Assembly: GCA_029204225.1 (NCBI GenBank)
Contig: CM055113.1
Coordinates: 20,357,798 to 20,421,797 of the forward strand
DNA from: Diphasiastrum complanatum
Lineage: Eukaryota; Streptophyta; Lycopodiopsida; Lycopodiales; Lycopodiaceae
Direction: 5' to 3'
Length of the DNA stretch: 64,000 nt
The notes under the pieces are model-generated. The model was given only the letters and a program-made list of their open reading frames with translations. It was not told the DNA's origin and did no database searches. How positions within the stretch are numbered: position 1 is the stretch's first letter; each line of letters starts with the position of its first letter. The position numbers and the translations under genes are program-made. Positions 11,951 through 25,200 of this stretch are shown here, piece after piece.

Positions 11951-13640
11951 TTGGTTGTGTTAGAGAGCCTGCATGATCCAACACGAATTATTCTCGAACA
12001 TAGCCGAAAAGCTATCAAATCAGAGGGGTTAATCATTCAAACAATCAACCATCAACAAGTGAACACGATTTCAGAAGCAATGGCTTCAATCAATAACATA
12101 CAATCCAAAATCTATACAGTTATGGATTCATCAGGATCTAACTTTCCAGCATGGAAAGTTAAGACCTCATTGATACTAAAGGGTGAAGGTTTATTCCCCT
12201 AGGTAGATGACACAGAGGAGATGCCTACAACATCAGGCAAAGAGCTACGCGAGTGGAGGGAGAAAAATGACAAGGCAGTAGTCTTGCTATCATCATCCAT
12301 CGAGGATAGTCTCACACTTGACTTGGCTACACTCTCCAAGGCAAAGGGGATGTGGGATAGACTGCTCACGAGATTTCAAACGAAATCACACAGTCAAATA
12401 ATGATGCTGGAAAATCAGCTGACAAACCTGCAGTGGGACGACAAAGAGCTCACTTCTTTTGTAAGGAAGATGAAGGATCTATTCCTGTCACTACACAATT
12501 CTGGAGTAGAAAATGCAGTGTCAGTAGAAAAGCAGCTCACTTACCTGTTAAGAGCCTTACCTAGATCTTTCCAGACAATCAAAACTCTGCTACCATGACT
12601 CTCGAGAAGGCAATTGTCCACATTCGAGGGGAAGTCGAGGCTAGAGAGCACCTTGATCACAAGGATGCTTCTGAGCAAGCCCTTTACAGCAACAAGGAGA
12701 AGGCCAAGAAACAATTCAAGCCTAAGAGGAGTCGAATCAAAGGTAGGATCATGATCAGCAAGCATAGGGGACCATCAAAGGCAAATGGAAGAAGAAAGGG
12801 AGGTCAAAACAGCAAGGTGGAGACAAGAAGACCTGCGTGAGATGCAGACGCGATGGGCACACAGTCAATACGTGCTGGCTCAATCCAAAAATTGAGTGTA
12901 TCCATTGCCACAAGAAGGGTCATGCAGCATGGACTGCCGCCTGAACCCAAGAAACAAATAAGCACAAAGCAGACAGGAGAACAATAACAGTTCGTCCTAT
13001 GTCGAGGAGCCAGAGAGCTCAAACATGGACAAAGAGAGATTGAACAGAAATTGTCCGACCGCCTACATTTGTGCAGACGTGTGTGCAACGTCAACACCTG
13101 ACACACAAGAGGTGATCCTAAACTCATGAGCTACCTCTCACACTTCATGACATCAAGACGAATTAGTTCTGATTTTCGAAGTGCAGATCCATCAAGATTC
13201 ATTGTTCTTAGAGATGGATCCAAACATCAAGTGAACGGTATTGGTTCACTGTGGCTCAACACGAATGGCCGAGACAGACGACTCGAAGATGTTCTGTTCG
13301 TGCCTACACTGTAGTAGGACTTGCTTTCTGTGGCAAGAATAGCTGATGCAGGGATGTGTGTGACGTTTTCTGACGAAGCATGCAACGTTGTTGATGCTAG
13401 TACCAGTACTCTGATCACTCAAGGCAGAAGAAAAGGTAATCTATATCACCTAAAGGTGCGCCTGCCTGCAGATCAAGTGCATCAGACTCATGATGATTCA
13501 CCAGACACTCTATGGCACAGGAGACTATGCCATACAAACTCAATGGCACTTTACCAAGCAAGCCATCACAGAGCAATAACAGGGGTCAGCATCTCGCATG
13601 CGAACGATTCAACCCCCTGTGATTGTTTGCGGGGAAAAAG
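11951..13640 (+). mobile_element. Ty1/copia gag to GAG-pre-integrase fragment
   Basis: This plus-strand copia fossil shows, in order, a gag (12070-12840, with FPAWKVKTSLILKGEGLF and a UBN2-type core LTNLQWDDKELTSFVRKM), a double zinc-knuckle region (about 12838-12940, CVRCRRDGHTVNTCW then CIHCHKKGHAAW), a protease with SHFMTSRRISSDFRSADPS and LEDVLFVP, and a GAG-pre-integrase domain (DTLWHRRLCHTN). Similarity stops at about 13640. It has several breaks, and no LTR pair was recognised. Confidence 0.8.
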
Positions 13641-15358
13641 ACCCCTTTTTCAAGATATTTTTGACGAAAATTCATCGCCACGCGCTATTATGCTGACGCG
13701 AAACTATTACAAAAACGACGTGTAAATGGCCCATTATGGCCGGTTAGACTTTTACTAACGCTGTGTCCATTTATTAATTTACGTCGGACTTATATCTATT
13801 CAAGAGGCCTATGCCCCTAGTTCCCGGGTTTGTCCGAGCTAGGAGGTGCCGATTTGTTTAGTAGTAAAGATTTTTATACTTGTCGACATGTCCTATAAGG
13901 TGGCTGGATCCCATATCGAAAATGTGTGTAAGGGCAAAAACTTAGTATCATCAGTTGATAGCTCTTACATGCGTGTTAGCATGCCCAAGTTCGACCTAGT
14001 TGCGACGACTCCATTGCCCATATAACATTGTCAAAGGAAACAATGATAAGGGCTCGCAAGTTAGATGAATTATTTGAGATGTCTTGCATTGGAAACTGCG
14101 TGAAGGACATATTGCCTCCCTCAGTGTCAAATAGCGAACACATTGAAGATGGTCATCAAGTAGGTCGTTGGCGATCGTTGCTATCTCTTGGGAATTAACT
14201 ATGTGCTGGTGCTGCTCATCGTTGGCCTGCTTACCCATGAGTGAATCGTCTTTCTTGTACATTGACTACTAAGCATGATGACTGTGGCCTGTGTGTGCTT
14301 ATCCGCAACATTTGCCTGAAGAACCACATGTTATAGAATTTGTGCTAAGATGTTTATGTGATGTTTGCTAGAAGCATGCATGAAGTTGAGCTGTCATTAC
14401 TGCTTGAATGTCCATCAGAAGTTAGTTGCATTGAGCTGGTTTTTGGTGACCTATTTTTCTGAGATTCGTCCTTTGGAGCGATCAATTATCTGCTCTCTGT
14501 TGGGAGTGACTTGCAACTACCTTGCCTGAAGTTTATTCCATCTATTTGCGGCCCACTATCCACGCTGTGGCTTGTGCCCTGCCTGAGTGCATTGATCTAT
14601 AACTTATTGAGCCATCGTTGAGAGAGAAGTAGTGAATGAGAAGAGGCTAAACGCCTGGTGCCTCCCACTTCGAATAATCTCAATCCTCTCTCCACATTCA
14701 TTTTTATCGATTGTTTGTGAATCCTTAGCATCGTGTTGTAGCGTTTAATAAACGTTGGTTTGAAGCAGTCAGCCAGGGAAGGAGTAGAGACGGCGCTAAT
14801 TGATCTCTGTCTAGTGCCTCCCATTTCTACTTTCGACAATTCCCCTGATATTCTCATTGATTGAGTGTGTCTGTCTATTTGCATTGAAGCATTGTTGCCT
14901 TCCTGAAATATTTAAACTCTATATATGTCAAAAACCTTTGTGTAATCATGGCAATGAAACAACTACCTTCATCATTCATGTGAATTGTGAGCAATTTAGG
15001 GAGTCATTTTATATTCCTTCAGTGGTGCGTCTGTCGAGAGGAGCATGAGCTCCTTTCGAATTCTTGTTTGTTGTTTGAAAGTGTTTTCAAACGGTTCTGT
15101 TGAATTGACCATTAACTTGCATAACCAAAAGCTCATTTGATCCAAATTGTCTGTGAAAGTTTGAATGCCTTGCGGCAATCGGAGCCTCTTTTGTATCAAT
15201 TTTATGAGTGACTCTCAGTGTCTTTTTGGATAAGGCTCGAGCACTGAAAATTGTGAGGTTTGTTTGGAGTAGTGGTTTGTGCAAGTAGGGTCAATGGGCA
15301 TTGTACTGAGAACTAGACCAATATTGGATGTGTTGGAGGTTCCTTTAGAAAAAAATGA
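13641..15358. other. Gene-free stretch with short internal duplications
   Basis: No convincing gene was seen. At 14620-14880 two diverged blocks repeat the theme GTGCCTCCCA(C/T)TTC followed by CAATxC and TGATTG, suggesting a small tandem duplication or repeat-derived DNA. Sequence character changes sharply at 13640, the end of the copia fragment. Confidence 0.3.
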
Positions 15359-15682
15359 TTGATTGAAAAAAATATAATCATGATTCTCACGCGCCTAGTG
15401 CGACGAGGATTTTTATTCTATGATGAGAATGATTCTCAAGCCATAGAAAATTTGTATAGAAATTTATTTCTTGGAGAATCACCCATAGGTGAAATTTCCA
15501 ATGAATGTGTAAACTTTAATGATTCAATTGATGAATCAAAGTTATTAGTAGAACCCACAAAAAATCTACCATTTCTTCATGAAGAAGAATGGGATTTAGT
15601 AGCTATAGATTTCTTTCATGATTCTTCTCAAGAATTTCAATCCCAAATGATCCTAAAAAACAATTGGATTACTAAGAATTGA
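15359..15682 (+). CDS. Hypothetical 107-codon reading frame, unrecognised
   Basis: The frame contains RRGFLFYDENDSQAIENLYRN and an acidic tail (HEEEWDLVAIDFFHDSSQEF). Codon use looks protein-like and the frame is open, but I recognise no domain and no splice partners. In this setting it may be a fragment of a gypsy-type gag-pol reading region rather than a gene. A translation start at 15359 is uncertain. Confidence 0.2.
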   Translation: MIEKNIIMILTRLVRRGFLFYDENDSQAIENLYRNLFLGESPIGEISNECVNFNDSIDESKLLVEPTKNLPFLHEEEWDLVAIDFFHDSSQEFQSQMILKNNWITKN

Positions 15683-17100
15683 AAGAAGACAAGGTACATT
15701 GTCTAAGTTATGTGCATTAAATCCAAACATCAATGATAAGTTAAGCAATGGTGCTAAAGGTATTTTCCCCATCGAAACAAAAATAGGAGACTTTTTGAAA
15801 CGATTTTACACAAATTAGGAACCAAAATAATACAAAAAAGAAAACAAATGCATAAGAATTAAATCGGGATGATAACATGAATTTGAAATACTCACTAATA
15901 TATTTTCACTCAAAAAAAGATTCCTATTAAATTTCCAACACCACGAACAATACACAAAGCATGAGGATTGGCTTATATTCATTACCAGAGGTATAGAAGC
16001 AAATTCAATATATTTTGTAGCCTTTTGTTGCAAAATAAAAAAATTTGTTTCTCTCAAAAATGAATGCTAGTTTTCCCCTTTCAATGATTTTTAAACATAC
16101 CAAATGCAATAAAAAATGTGGTAGGGTGAACCACAAAATTCTTGTAGTATGACAAATTTCAATATGGCAATTACCAATGTGGCAAGGTTTCTATGGAGAA
16201 ACACATAGATTTTTTTTAGTTATTCTCACATTACTCGAGTTGGATAAGAGTGTTTGCTACATGCTTGAAGATATAGTTCATGTTTAATTTTTTTTGGTAT
16301 CATATTTAAATGGGTCAAAAATATCACACATGACAAGATCTATCATCATGAACCACTCAAATGACAAAGTAGAACATGGCTTTTTCTCCTCTAAAGGATT
16401 ATGGAAGACCAATATGGCATGTCCTTCTAATGAGATAAGTTGCAAAAGAGCTAATAGTTTTTTTCTAGATTACATCTCTTCCTACATGTCCTACATTGGC
16501 AAGTGTACCTCCTAGCAAGATCAATGCATTACAAAGGAATTTGAGTTGCACTTGCCAGTTGCCATGGCTCTTTCAGATTGAGAGACGCTTGGCTTGTCAT
16601 GTACTTTGAGGAGACTCGCCATTGCCATACGAGATTGTAGTAGTCCTTGGCCCATTAATTCTGAGTTGCGAGCCAGGGGCTAAGTCCAAGAGCATTGACC
16701 AGTTGTCCCTATGTGGGAAAGAGGATTTAGACCTCATCTACCACATGCGGCAACTCAAAGGATAATCATCTATAATACGTAAAATTGGACCACTAAGAGT
16801 CCAGTGAAGGATAGTGATTCATAAAGAAAAACTAGACCAATAAAATCCAGTAATTGTGGCTGAGTGGGGCCCCAAGGGGCCAAAATTGTCTTGGAACCTA
16901 TCTAAACAGAAGCTTTACACGTGGTGCAGTCTTACTGCACCAACTGTCAGAAATATGAGGCAACGTGTCAGCAGCGCTTTGGCTCTGGTGTCTTCATGGC
17001 ACGCTGACGATTTAAGCACCTCGCCGTTGGATTATATCGCGAGCATTCAGATTTTGCCACGTTTCCACGATTAACCGTTGATAGGTTTTCAAGTGCGGAC
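15683..17100. other. Gene-free stretch upstream of the PEBP gene
   Basis: Positions 15683-16550 are AT-rich with no recognisable gene. Positions 16850-17100 are more GC-balanced and lead into the PEBP leader, so the promoter probably lies at the right end of this stretch. No clear TATA box was identified. Confidence 0.35.
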
Positions 17101-17383
17101 GCTCACACGTGGCCAGCATCTAAGTGAGTGGGTGTCAAATATGTCGTGCCTTGAGGGCCTTGTTCCCCCTTCGTCTCTCTCGATCTCTCCCGATCTTCCT
17201 TCTCTCCTATGATCGCCATAGCCATCGCTCTATAAGAACAATTCTGCTGAAAGGAACAGCAATCGATCTCTTGTTTCAGAATTCAGCTATTGCTGCATTG
17301 AATCAGGCTGTTGCTGCATTGAATCAAGCTGTTGCTGCTGCCTTTTCTTCACAGGAATCTGAGAGACGAGAGCTGGAAGCGGA
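17101..17383 (+). promoter_or_regulatory. PEBP leader region with CT-rich tract and 21-bp tandem repeat
   Basis: A CT-rich block (17160-17215) typical of plant 5' leaders is followed by two tandem copies of a 21-bp unit, GCTGTTGCTGCATTGAATCAx (about 17287-17335). A reading frame from an ATG at 17124 runs through this region and past the PEBP start codon in a different frame. If included in the mRNA it would be an overlapping upstream ORF that could lower translation. Confidence 0.4.
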
Positions 17384-18485
17384 ATGTCGGATGTTGAAGA
17401 ATTCCGTCTTATATCCCCTGCGTTTCCGAACCAGGGTAAGATCCCTAGAAAGTTTACGGGTGATGGAGCGGGTGCGCTGAAAGACCTGTCGCCTCCTCTG
17501 GAATGGTACGGCGTGCCGGAAGGCAGTCAAAGCCTGGCACTCATTGTGGAAGACCCCGATGCTCCTGATCCTCAGCACCCTATTGTTCCTTGGGTCCATT
17601 GGTCTCTTTCTTTTTCTCCCCCCTCTCTCTCTCTACTGATTTTTCATGGATCTGATTAATCACATATTCAACTTCATCATCAAAGGATTCTTATCAGTAA
17701 TTACTTCTTGCAGGGTGGTGATCAACATTCCGCCTACTCTAAAGGGTATCACATCTACATTCCGCTTTCATATGATCCGGATCGTAATGTATTCTGGTTT
17801 CGTTGTGAATTATCATCACGGAAACACGGATCCTTCATCACTGATAATGAAACTTTAATATCATGTACGCCTGTCTTTCTTCAGAGAATTCATCACTGCC
17901 AAAAGGGCATGCTGCAGCTGACTTTTAACTTGCTATTGCGCAGGATTGCCTGCAGGATTTTCCACAAAGCGAGTTGATGAGAATAGCGAGTATGCACAAA
18001 TGCAAGAGGGTGTGAATGACTGGAAGGTTCCAGGATATCGTGGTCCTAATCCACCAGTTGGAAACCATCGCTACGTTTTCACCCTCTACGCTCTTGATAC
18101 AGAACTCAACCTCGGAAACAAGGTCTATCTCTCCCTCTCTCTCCCTACCTCTCTCAGGTATTGCTTTGATCTTGTATATATATCTACCATCACCAATACC
18201 CAATTGAAGGTTCTTTCTTTCCAGTCAATCAGGCTCGTCTGTCTGTATGAGCATTACTTAATTTTTGCTCATTTTGTTCTGTTTCTGTGATATATGTAGG
18301 TGACAAAGGAAAAGGTTTTGGATGCAATTGAAGGGCATGTGTTGGGAGAAGCAAGGCTCATAGGATACTACACCAAAGAGAAGCATGTATCTGGGCATGA
18401 TCAATACATGCCTCCAGGAGCTCCACACCCTTCTGGGCCTGGTTTTCCTGATGTTATCAAAGCAAAACACCCAACTCACCGATAA
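17384..18485 (+). CDS. PEBP family protein (YbhB/YbcL, Raf-kinase-inhibitor-like), four exons
   Basis: Four exons join in phase: 17384-17601, 17714-17745, 17944-18122 and 18300-18485. Together they give 615 bases, or 204 residues. Exon 1 opens MSDVEEFRLISPAFPNQG and carries the YbhB-type start (IPRKFTGDG, LSPPLEW) and the ligand-site signature VEDPDAPDP...VPWVHW. Exon 2 is only 32 bases and reads VVINIPPTLKG. Exon 3 includes the conserved YRGPNPPVGNHRYVFTLYALD. Exon 4 has the C-terminal helix KVLDAIEGHVLGEARLIGYY and a glycine/proline-rich tail ending THR. This is the cytosolic bacterial-type PEBP branch rather than the FT/TFL1 flowering branch. Its ligand and role in plants are not settled. 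The exon 1 donor (GTCTCT) and exon 3 donor (GTCTAT) are weak but keep frame. No break is visible. Confidence 0.93.
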
Positions 18486-19247
18486 AAAATTTCAATGACA
18501 TCTCAACTTTTAGATGAGATCTTAATGTCACTTGGAGGAATAGAGTGTGTAATTCTACAATCAAATTGAATGAAGTGGGTGGTTTGTGGGTCCTTTTTGA
18601 AGGGCTTATGACACATTTGATACTTGATTGTTATTTAAAAATAGGTGTTCATCTAAAATCAGGAAGCTTAGTGCCTACAACTCTTGTGGTCTTGCATTTA
18701 AAAAGTAGATGGCCAAGAAAACCTCAATTGTAGCTTAATTTCCTTTCATACAAGTTTGAAAGGTTTGGCATTCACAGAGTAGTTTGCCAACAAAACCTCA
18801 ATTGTACCTTAGGTGCCTTTTGTAAAAGTTTGTTTGATTATATATATATATATAGCATGTAAAAGTTCGTGGTTTACTTCAAATAAGGTTCTTCAAAAAA
18901 TGTCATTAATTCAAAAAGTGTGCCATTTTTATTCAAAGTTTTCTTAACATTGATTCAAAACTTCGTAGTAGTAAAATATGGCAAATCTATTTATTCCGTT
19001 GTTGCACATATTTTCTTCTCTCCATGAAGTGCACATTGTTACAAAGCTTTACTATTTGGAAATTGGTCTAACATCATATTTCCTAGATAATAAAATGTAA
19101 TGACTATTTAGAATGAATAAACACTATATCAAGTATCCCCCTTCTTTTTGCTGGCATTGAAAACTATACTCACTATATGAACTTACACAAGGCAAATTCA
19201 TTCAACAAGGTTTGTCGCTTAAATGTATAATGTCAAATTTTAGCATG
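18486..19247. other. PEBP 3' flank, gene-free, with short AT microsatellite
   Basis: AT-rich sequence with no gene recognised. A short (TA)n run lies at about 18839-18854. The first few hundred bases should include the PEBP 3' untranslated region. Confidence 0.4.
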
Positions 19248-19818
19248 TGTGAAAGATCCTAAAGAGATCATTAAAGATCTCCAAGCATGTATGATTGTAC
19301 GCTATCAAAACTAGAGGCTCAAACTCAGATTTGGAAGAGCAATCTAACAAGCTTTGAATAAAGACAAATAGCATATGAACACAAGATAAGATGAAGCATT
19401 GAAATCAAGACATTATTACATGTGTGAATGAAAAAATTAAGTGTTACAAAGCTTTCTAGAGAGAGAAATAATCTCACAAAATTGCATACTTGAAGTTGAG
19501 ACTCATAAACTAATCTTAGGATCCAAACTTAGGATTTAGGCCTTCCCTAGCAAGGTGCAACCTCTGAATGTAATCGGTCCACATGTATGGCATAGATTAA
19601 GAGATGCACCATTTGCACTCTAGATCTCCTAAAATCTAGGCATTGATTTTTGCATTGATTTTGGCTCTACATGGAGCTCGAGTTCTAATCAACAATATCT
19701 ATTCTTAATCAAGCCTAATAAGCATGAAAGTATGTACATGTGATGAGAGATCAATGAGTTCCAACCTCATGATGACATCTAGCAACAATAAGAACTAGCT
19801 AGCTTTTCATTTTTCACA
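19248..19818 (-). repeat. Probable 3' LTR of copia element B
   Basis: 571 bp with TGTGAAA...TTTCACA inverted ends, lying just after the polypurine-like tract downstream of RNase H. The ends resemble those of the solo LTR at 36364-37000. No matching 5' LTR is present in the window. Confidence 0.55.
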
Positions 19819-20827
19819 CTCTTCCATCAAAGAGGGCTAGCTATGTAACATGGATCTAGATTTGGTTCCAAGGGTTGATCCAACTTGATAAATGAAGCTT
19901 TAATCAATGTTTTGGTAAGAAGATCAGCAACACATGATGAAGTATCCACGTGCTCCAAAATGATGTCCTTTAATTAAACCTTCTCCCTCACAAAATGGTG
20001 TGCCATCTCAATATGCTTGCTCCTTGCGTGAGAGATGGGATTTGAGGCAAGGGCTTGGGCTGAAATAATATCACATCTTCAGATCTGATACATTTGAGCT
20101 CCACAAGAAGTTTTATCCAACGGATTTCCTTGGTTGTAGTAGTAAGTGCCTTGTACTCAGCTTCAGTGGAAGAGAGAGATATGGTGTCTTGCTTCTTTGA
20201 GAGCCATGAAATGACTTCATCTCCAAGAAAGATAGCATAAGCACTTCTTGATTTCTTATCCACCTTATCGCCTACAAAATTCAAATATGAAAATCCAATC
20301 AAACAAAGTTTATATCCTCTATAGAAGATTTCAAATCAAAAGTACTAGAGATATACCTAAGCACCATCTTTGCCAATTTTCAGATCAATGGAGATTCCAT
20401 GTGTTGACTCAACCTATTTACACAAAAGCTAAGAATAGGTCTAGTGATGGGGCTAAATTAAGGAGCATATAAGACTCCTATAGCGCGTGATGTCCTCGAA
20501 GGATCTTTCATCACCTCCTATTGGGTCTTTTACATGGTGCTCCATTGGAGTATCTATTCCTTTGCATCTATCCATGTGAAATATTTTGAGCATTGAAAGA
20601 ACATACTTGGATTGACAAATATATGCATATTTTGTGTTCTATCTAAATTAAGTCCTAAGATATAATGCAAAGTACCAAGATCTTGCATCCTATAATCTTT
20701 TCCTAGTGCTATCTTGGTATCATCAATACGCTTGAATGATCACATCCCTATCTATAGACTTGAAGTATAATGATGTATCATACTCACGAATGATGAGATC
20801 TAGTGAGAGTCAAGAGTACCAAGATCT
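19248..20827 (-). mobile_element. Copia element B, 3' part (RT end, RNase H, LTR), split by element A
   Basis: The minus-strand copia remains show a YVDD catalytic region near 20730, the RNase H domain (FVGDKVDKKSRSAYAIFLGDEVISWLSKKQDTI, SSTEAEYKAL) and its C-terminal end (KHIEMAHHFVREKV, DLLTKTLIKASF near 19890). A purine tract (GATGGAAGAG) precedes an LTR-like segment at 19818-19248. That segment begins TGTGAAAA and ends CTTTCACA. The 5' part continues at 27244, beyond the inserted element A. It is an old fossil with many breaks. Confidence 0.8.
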
Positions 20828-22200
20828 TGTTGGAAATTAAGCCCATTATCTCCTTGGTGAATGACTAATTTTTATTTCATGATTCTTCCTGCATGTTTAT
20901 TGATCATTGATCTAGGGTCAGATGAAACCATCTTTGGTTCTACGTCTGCTCATCTGATACCTGCAGGAATCACAAACTTAGATAGCCAATTTATTTGAAA
21001 AACGTCTACAACGGGCTTCCAGCTAATCTCCAGCAAAGGGTAACCAATCATGTCATAATTTCAAAGTTCAGATGTCAAGTTTAATAACTTGAAATCATTG
21101 AAGACTTGGCCATCTTCAAGGACTTCCACAAAACTTGCATTTAGAACAAGTCTGCAGAAATACATTACTTTTTCAACAGTTTACAGAAATACACTATGTT
21201 TTCAACAACTTCGGCTTTTTCTCATTTCCCCGGAATGCGACACTTGCATAGTCCAAAAGTTTCTGTTTTTAACACACCTTCGGCTCTTTGCGAAAAATGC
21301 AAAGAGAGAGAAAATCCCGAAGGTCATTTGTTTTCATGCGTTAAACTATTTTAAAGAAATCACTGTCTTTTTGAAGGCACGTTCGGCTTCTTGCAAAAAA
21401 ATGTGAGGAGAGAGAAAAATCTTGAAGGTTGTCTAAAATAAACGAGAAACATTCTAGCGACGTCCTCATCCACGTCAACGATGCTGAATTATTGATCATA
21501 AATACTTTGTAAAGTTTTCACAGAAGCCATATACTTCCAAGTACAATGGCTTTCCTAATTAGGTGACAAGCATTCAATGTAATTAATACACGGATGGAGT
21601 CTATAAATAGATCATCCAAACACAGATTATGTGTGGCTCCTTCCATGAGACACATTATTTGAGCCTCCCAATTACGCCGTCATTTTGGTTGTCATTGCTA
21701 TTTTGTATTGTGCTTCAGTGTAATATAACAACAGCTTGCTTTTTATCTGTGTACAACGTAGATGAATGCTTGTTGTGATTGAATGCACTTTCATTGCTGT
21801 TTGATCGCGCTTGTTTACTCACTCTGATCAAAACACGGATGTCTACGACTCCTCAGTTTCTAATCAGACGATGGTTGTCTTTGACGCCTGAGGAACTCAC
21901 GTTATCATACTGCTCTTCCATTTATTTCAGAACTATACTCCACGTTGAATCTAATTTCAATAGTATCGCATACAAACCATCTCTAATCTCTTTGGTGGAC
22001 TATACTCTTGTTTCAGAGTATGAATTAATTTTTAAGATCATGTTGGGCAATTAGAACACTTAAAGTTGTGATTACATTTAGCATAAGCTGTCTATTAGAC
22101 TTTTTTTTGCATTTAGCAACTGATTACAACGGGAGAGCTGTTCCGCAATATTCCTGCTCTCTTCTCTATTTGCATTCTTCTATCTCCTTTGCTCCCATCA
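20828..22200 (+). repeat. 5' LTR of copia element A
   Basis: Starts TGTTGGAAATTAAGCCC and ends TTGCTCCCATCA. A TATA-like CTATAAATAGATC lies near 21601. It contains an open 91-codon frame (21779-22054) also present in the 3' LTR. Confidence 0.9.
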
Positions 22201-22203
22201 GAT

Positions 22204-22215
22204 TGGTATCAGAGC
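22204..22215 (+). other. Primer binding site of element A
   Basis: TGGTATCAGAGC just inside the 5' LTR is the standard plant copia primer site, complementary to the 3' end of initiator methionine tRNA. Confidence 0.9.
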
Positions 22216-25200
22216 GTAGCTCAAATAAACCGAGAGATTAAGTTTGTTTTATTTGTATACAGTTATCATGTCTCATATAGGTAGCTCTTCATCTTCATCA
22301 CTCAGTGAAGCTAGAGTCATTGACAAGTTCAATGATTCTAAATTCTACATTTGGAAATTAAAACTTAGCATGATGTTGATAGATAGAGATCTTTGGGATA
22401 TAGTAGAAGGTGCAGACCTGAAACCAAAAGATGGTGATCAACCAAAGGCCTGGAGGATCAAAGATCGGAAGGCCCTAGCATGTATCACACACAATCTGGC
22501 CAACTCCCAAATATCTCACGTTACCACATGCAAAACCTCTAAGGAAGCATTGGACTTCTTATCAAGTCTTTATGAGACTCACGATGTAACCACAAGATTA
22601 CATCTTAGAAGGAAGTTCTTTACTCTTAGCATGTCTGATTCTACTACCATCATTTCTCACATCAACAGCTTCAAGTCCCGGTTAGATCAGTTATCAGCTG
22701 TAGGATGTTCTATTCAAGATGATGATGTCGTTATGACCTTGTTTTCTTCTCTTCCAAAGTCCTATGAGCACTTTGTGCTAATGATCTCCACACAACCCGA
22801 CCTCACTCTTTAAAAGGTGATCGGTCATTTTCTTCAAGAAGAAATGCGGAGAAAGACTGGCAGCCTATCCATCAAAGACAAATCCATGGCTCTATACACC
22901 AAGAAAAAGACTATTCCAAGGGCAAGAATCAAGTGCAGCAGCAGTAGCAGCAGAAGCCTCACACTCAAGGTGAGCATGGTGGATCACGCAAGAAGCTTTT
23001 CTGCAGATATTGCAAAAGAGCTAATCACAACATCAAGGAGTGTCGCATTAGGATTTACAACGATGCAAAGAAGCAACAACAGCAGCTACTGCTAGACTCT
23101 TCCAACACGGAGGAATTCAAGGAGTCAGATACACACTTGTTAATGGCTTACAGCAGCAGCAAAGACTGTAATAGCTGGTACCTGGACAACGGTGCTACCC
23201 AGCACATGACCTCTCGCAAGGAATGGTTTATGGAGTACACATCTTACAACAGAGACAAATTTATCTACCTCAGAGATTCTAGCACCATATGTGTGGAAGG
23301 CAAAGGAGCAGTGAAGATCAACTTCAACAACGATCTGTCCATTTGTGTTTCTAACGTCCTTCATGTTCCTCAGTTGTCAAAGAACCTGTTATCAGTCTCT
23401 AATATAACTGATGAGGGCTACACTGTTACTTTCTCATCTGAGCAGTGTACAATACTCGAGGAAGATACTACCCTGACTACATGCACTAGAGCCAGAAATC
23501 TTTACGTACTCTCTAATTCAGTTGCATTAGCTAGTAGCTCTAATGAAAATGTAAACGACAGTGCTGTTCTGTGGCATAGTCGATTTGGACACGTGAATAC
23601 AAGATCACTTATGCGTTGTAATAATTTAGTTGATGGTTTGAATTTCCCGTCTTCATTAGATAGGAAATCTTTCTTTTGTGAATCACGCATTTATGGGAAG
23701 CACTCTAGAAGCAAGTTTTCAAAATCACATTCCATCAAAACAAAGCATGTACTAGATCTTGTACATAGCGATCTCTGTGGTCCAATGCAACTCCGTCATT
23801 AGGAGATGCAATCTATTTTATCACTTTCATAGATGATTATTCTAGATGGTTCACAGTCATGTTCATTAAGCACAAATCTGAAGCCTTTGAATGCTTCAAG
23901 AGATACTGCCACAGCTTGTTACGTGTAGAACAGATCCAGCACCAAAGTCGTCAACAACAAAACTCCTCGTGGCATGGGCACATGCCTAGTGTCAACCATT
24001 TAAAAATCTTTGGTTGTATATGTTTTGTTCACATTCCTAAACAGCTTAGGAAGATTATAGGACAAATAAATGCATTTTCATTGACTATCCTGATAAACAT
24101 AAAGCTTATAAAGATTGTGATCCATCCACTAATGTAGTATTTGTCTCTAGGGATGTGATATTTCAAGAGCATACATACTATGATTTCAAACAACCATCGA
24201 TAAACGATGCTATGTCATTTAATCATATTTTACATAGCATGGATTCTTCCGATGTTGATGTTCCTTCTACAGAATGTGTAGCTATAGCTACAGAAGCCGA
24301 GCAGCCGACAATACCTGTCATCAGACCAGACCAAGCTAACTCGAACAGATATGAAGAAATTCAAGAAGAAGCATCATCGCATCCTGGTCAACCCAACGTC
24401 TACAGATCCTCACGGACTCAGACAGTTCTTGAGAGGTATGCACCTCAATTATTTTGGACTTCATTAGAAGAACTAGAGAGCCTAGCCGAAGCAATTAACT
24501 CCAAGGATGTTGTGAAGTGGCAAGAAGCTATGGAAAGCGAGTACAACTCACTTTTGACGAATCAGACCTGGACGTTGGTCGACTTCCCCACTCACAAGAG
24601 AGTTATCAATAACAAGTGGATCTTCAAGAAGAAGATCAACTCTGATGGTTCCATTGCAAAATGGAAAGCACGACTGGTGGCTGAAGGATTCACTCAAGTC
24701 CAAGGAGTGGATTATCAAGAAATTTTCAGTCATGTCGTCAAGATGCAGTCAATCAGGACTCTGATTGCGTTAGTAGTCGCGGAAGACCTCGAAATGCACC
24801 AAATGGATGTCAAGACAGCATTTCTCAATGGAAATGTCAAAGAGGAGCTGTAAACCTTTGAACCGGAAGGATTCGAAGTCAAAGGACAAGAGCACAAAGT
24901 GTTCAAGCTGCACAAAGCAATCTACGGTCTGAAACAGGCCGCAAGAGCATGATTCGATAGAATCAACTCTTATCTCATTCAATTAGGATTTGCAAACAAT
25001 TCAGCTGACTGTAATGTTTATTCAAAACATATAGGCACCAATTCAGTTCAAATAGCTCTTTACGTAGATGATGCATTTATTCTGTCTAATGACACTTCTC
25101 TACTGCACACTACTAAGAGTGATCTATCAAAGGAATTTGACATGACTGATTTAGGAGCTGTTCATTCTTTGCTAGAAATTCACATTACTAGAAATAGACT

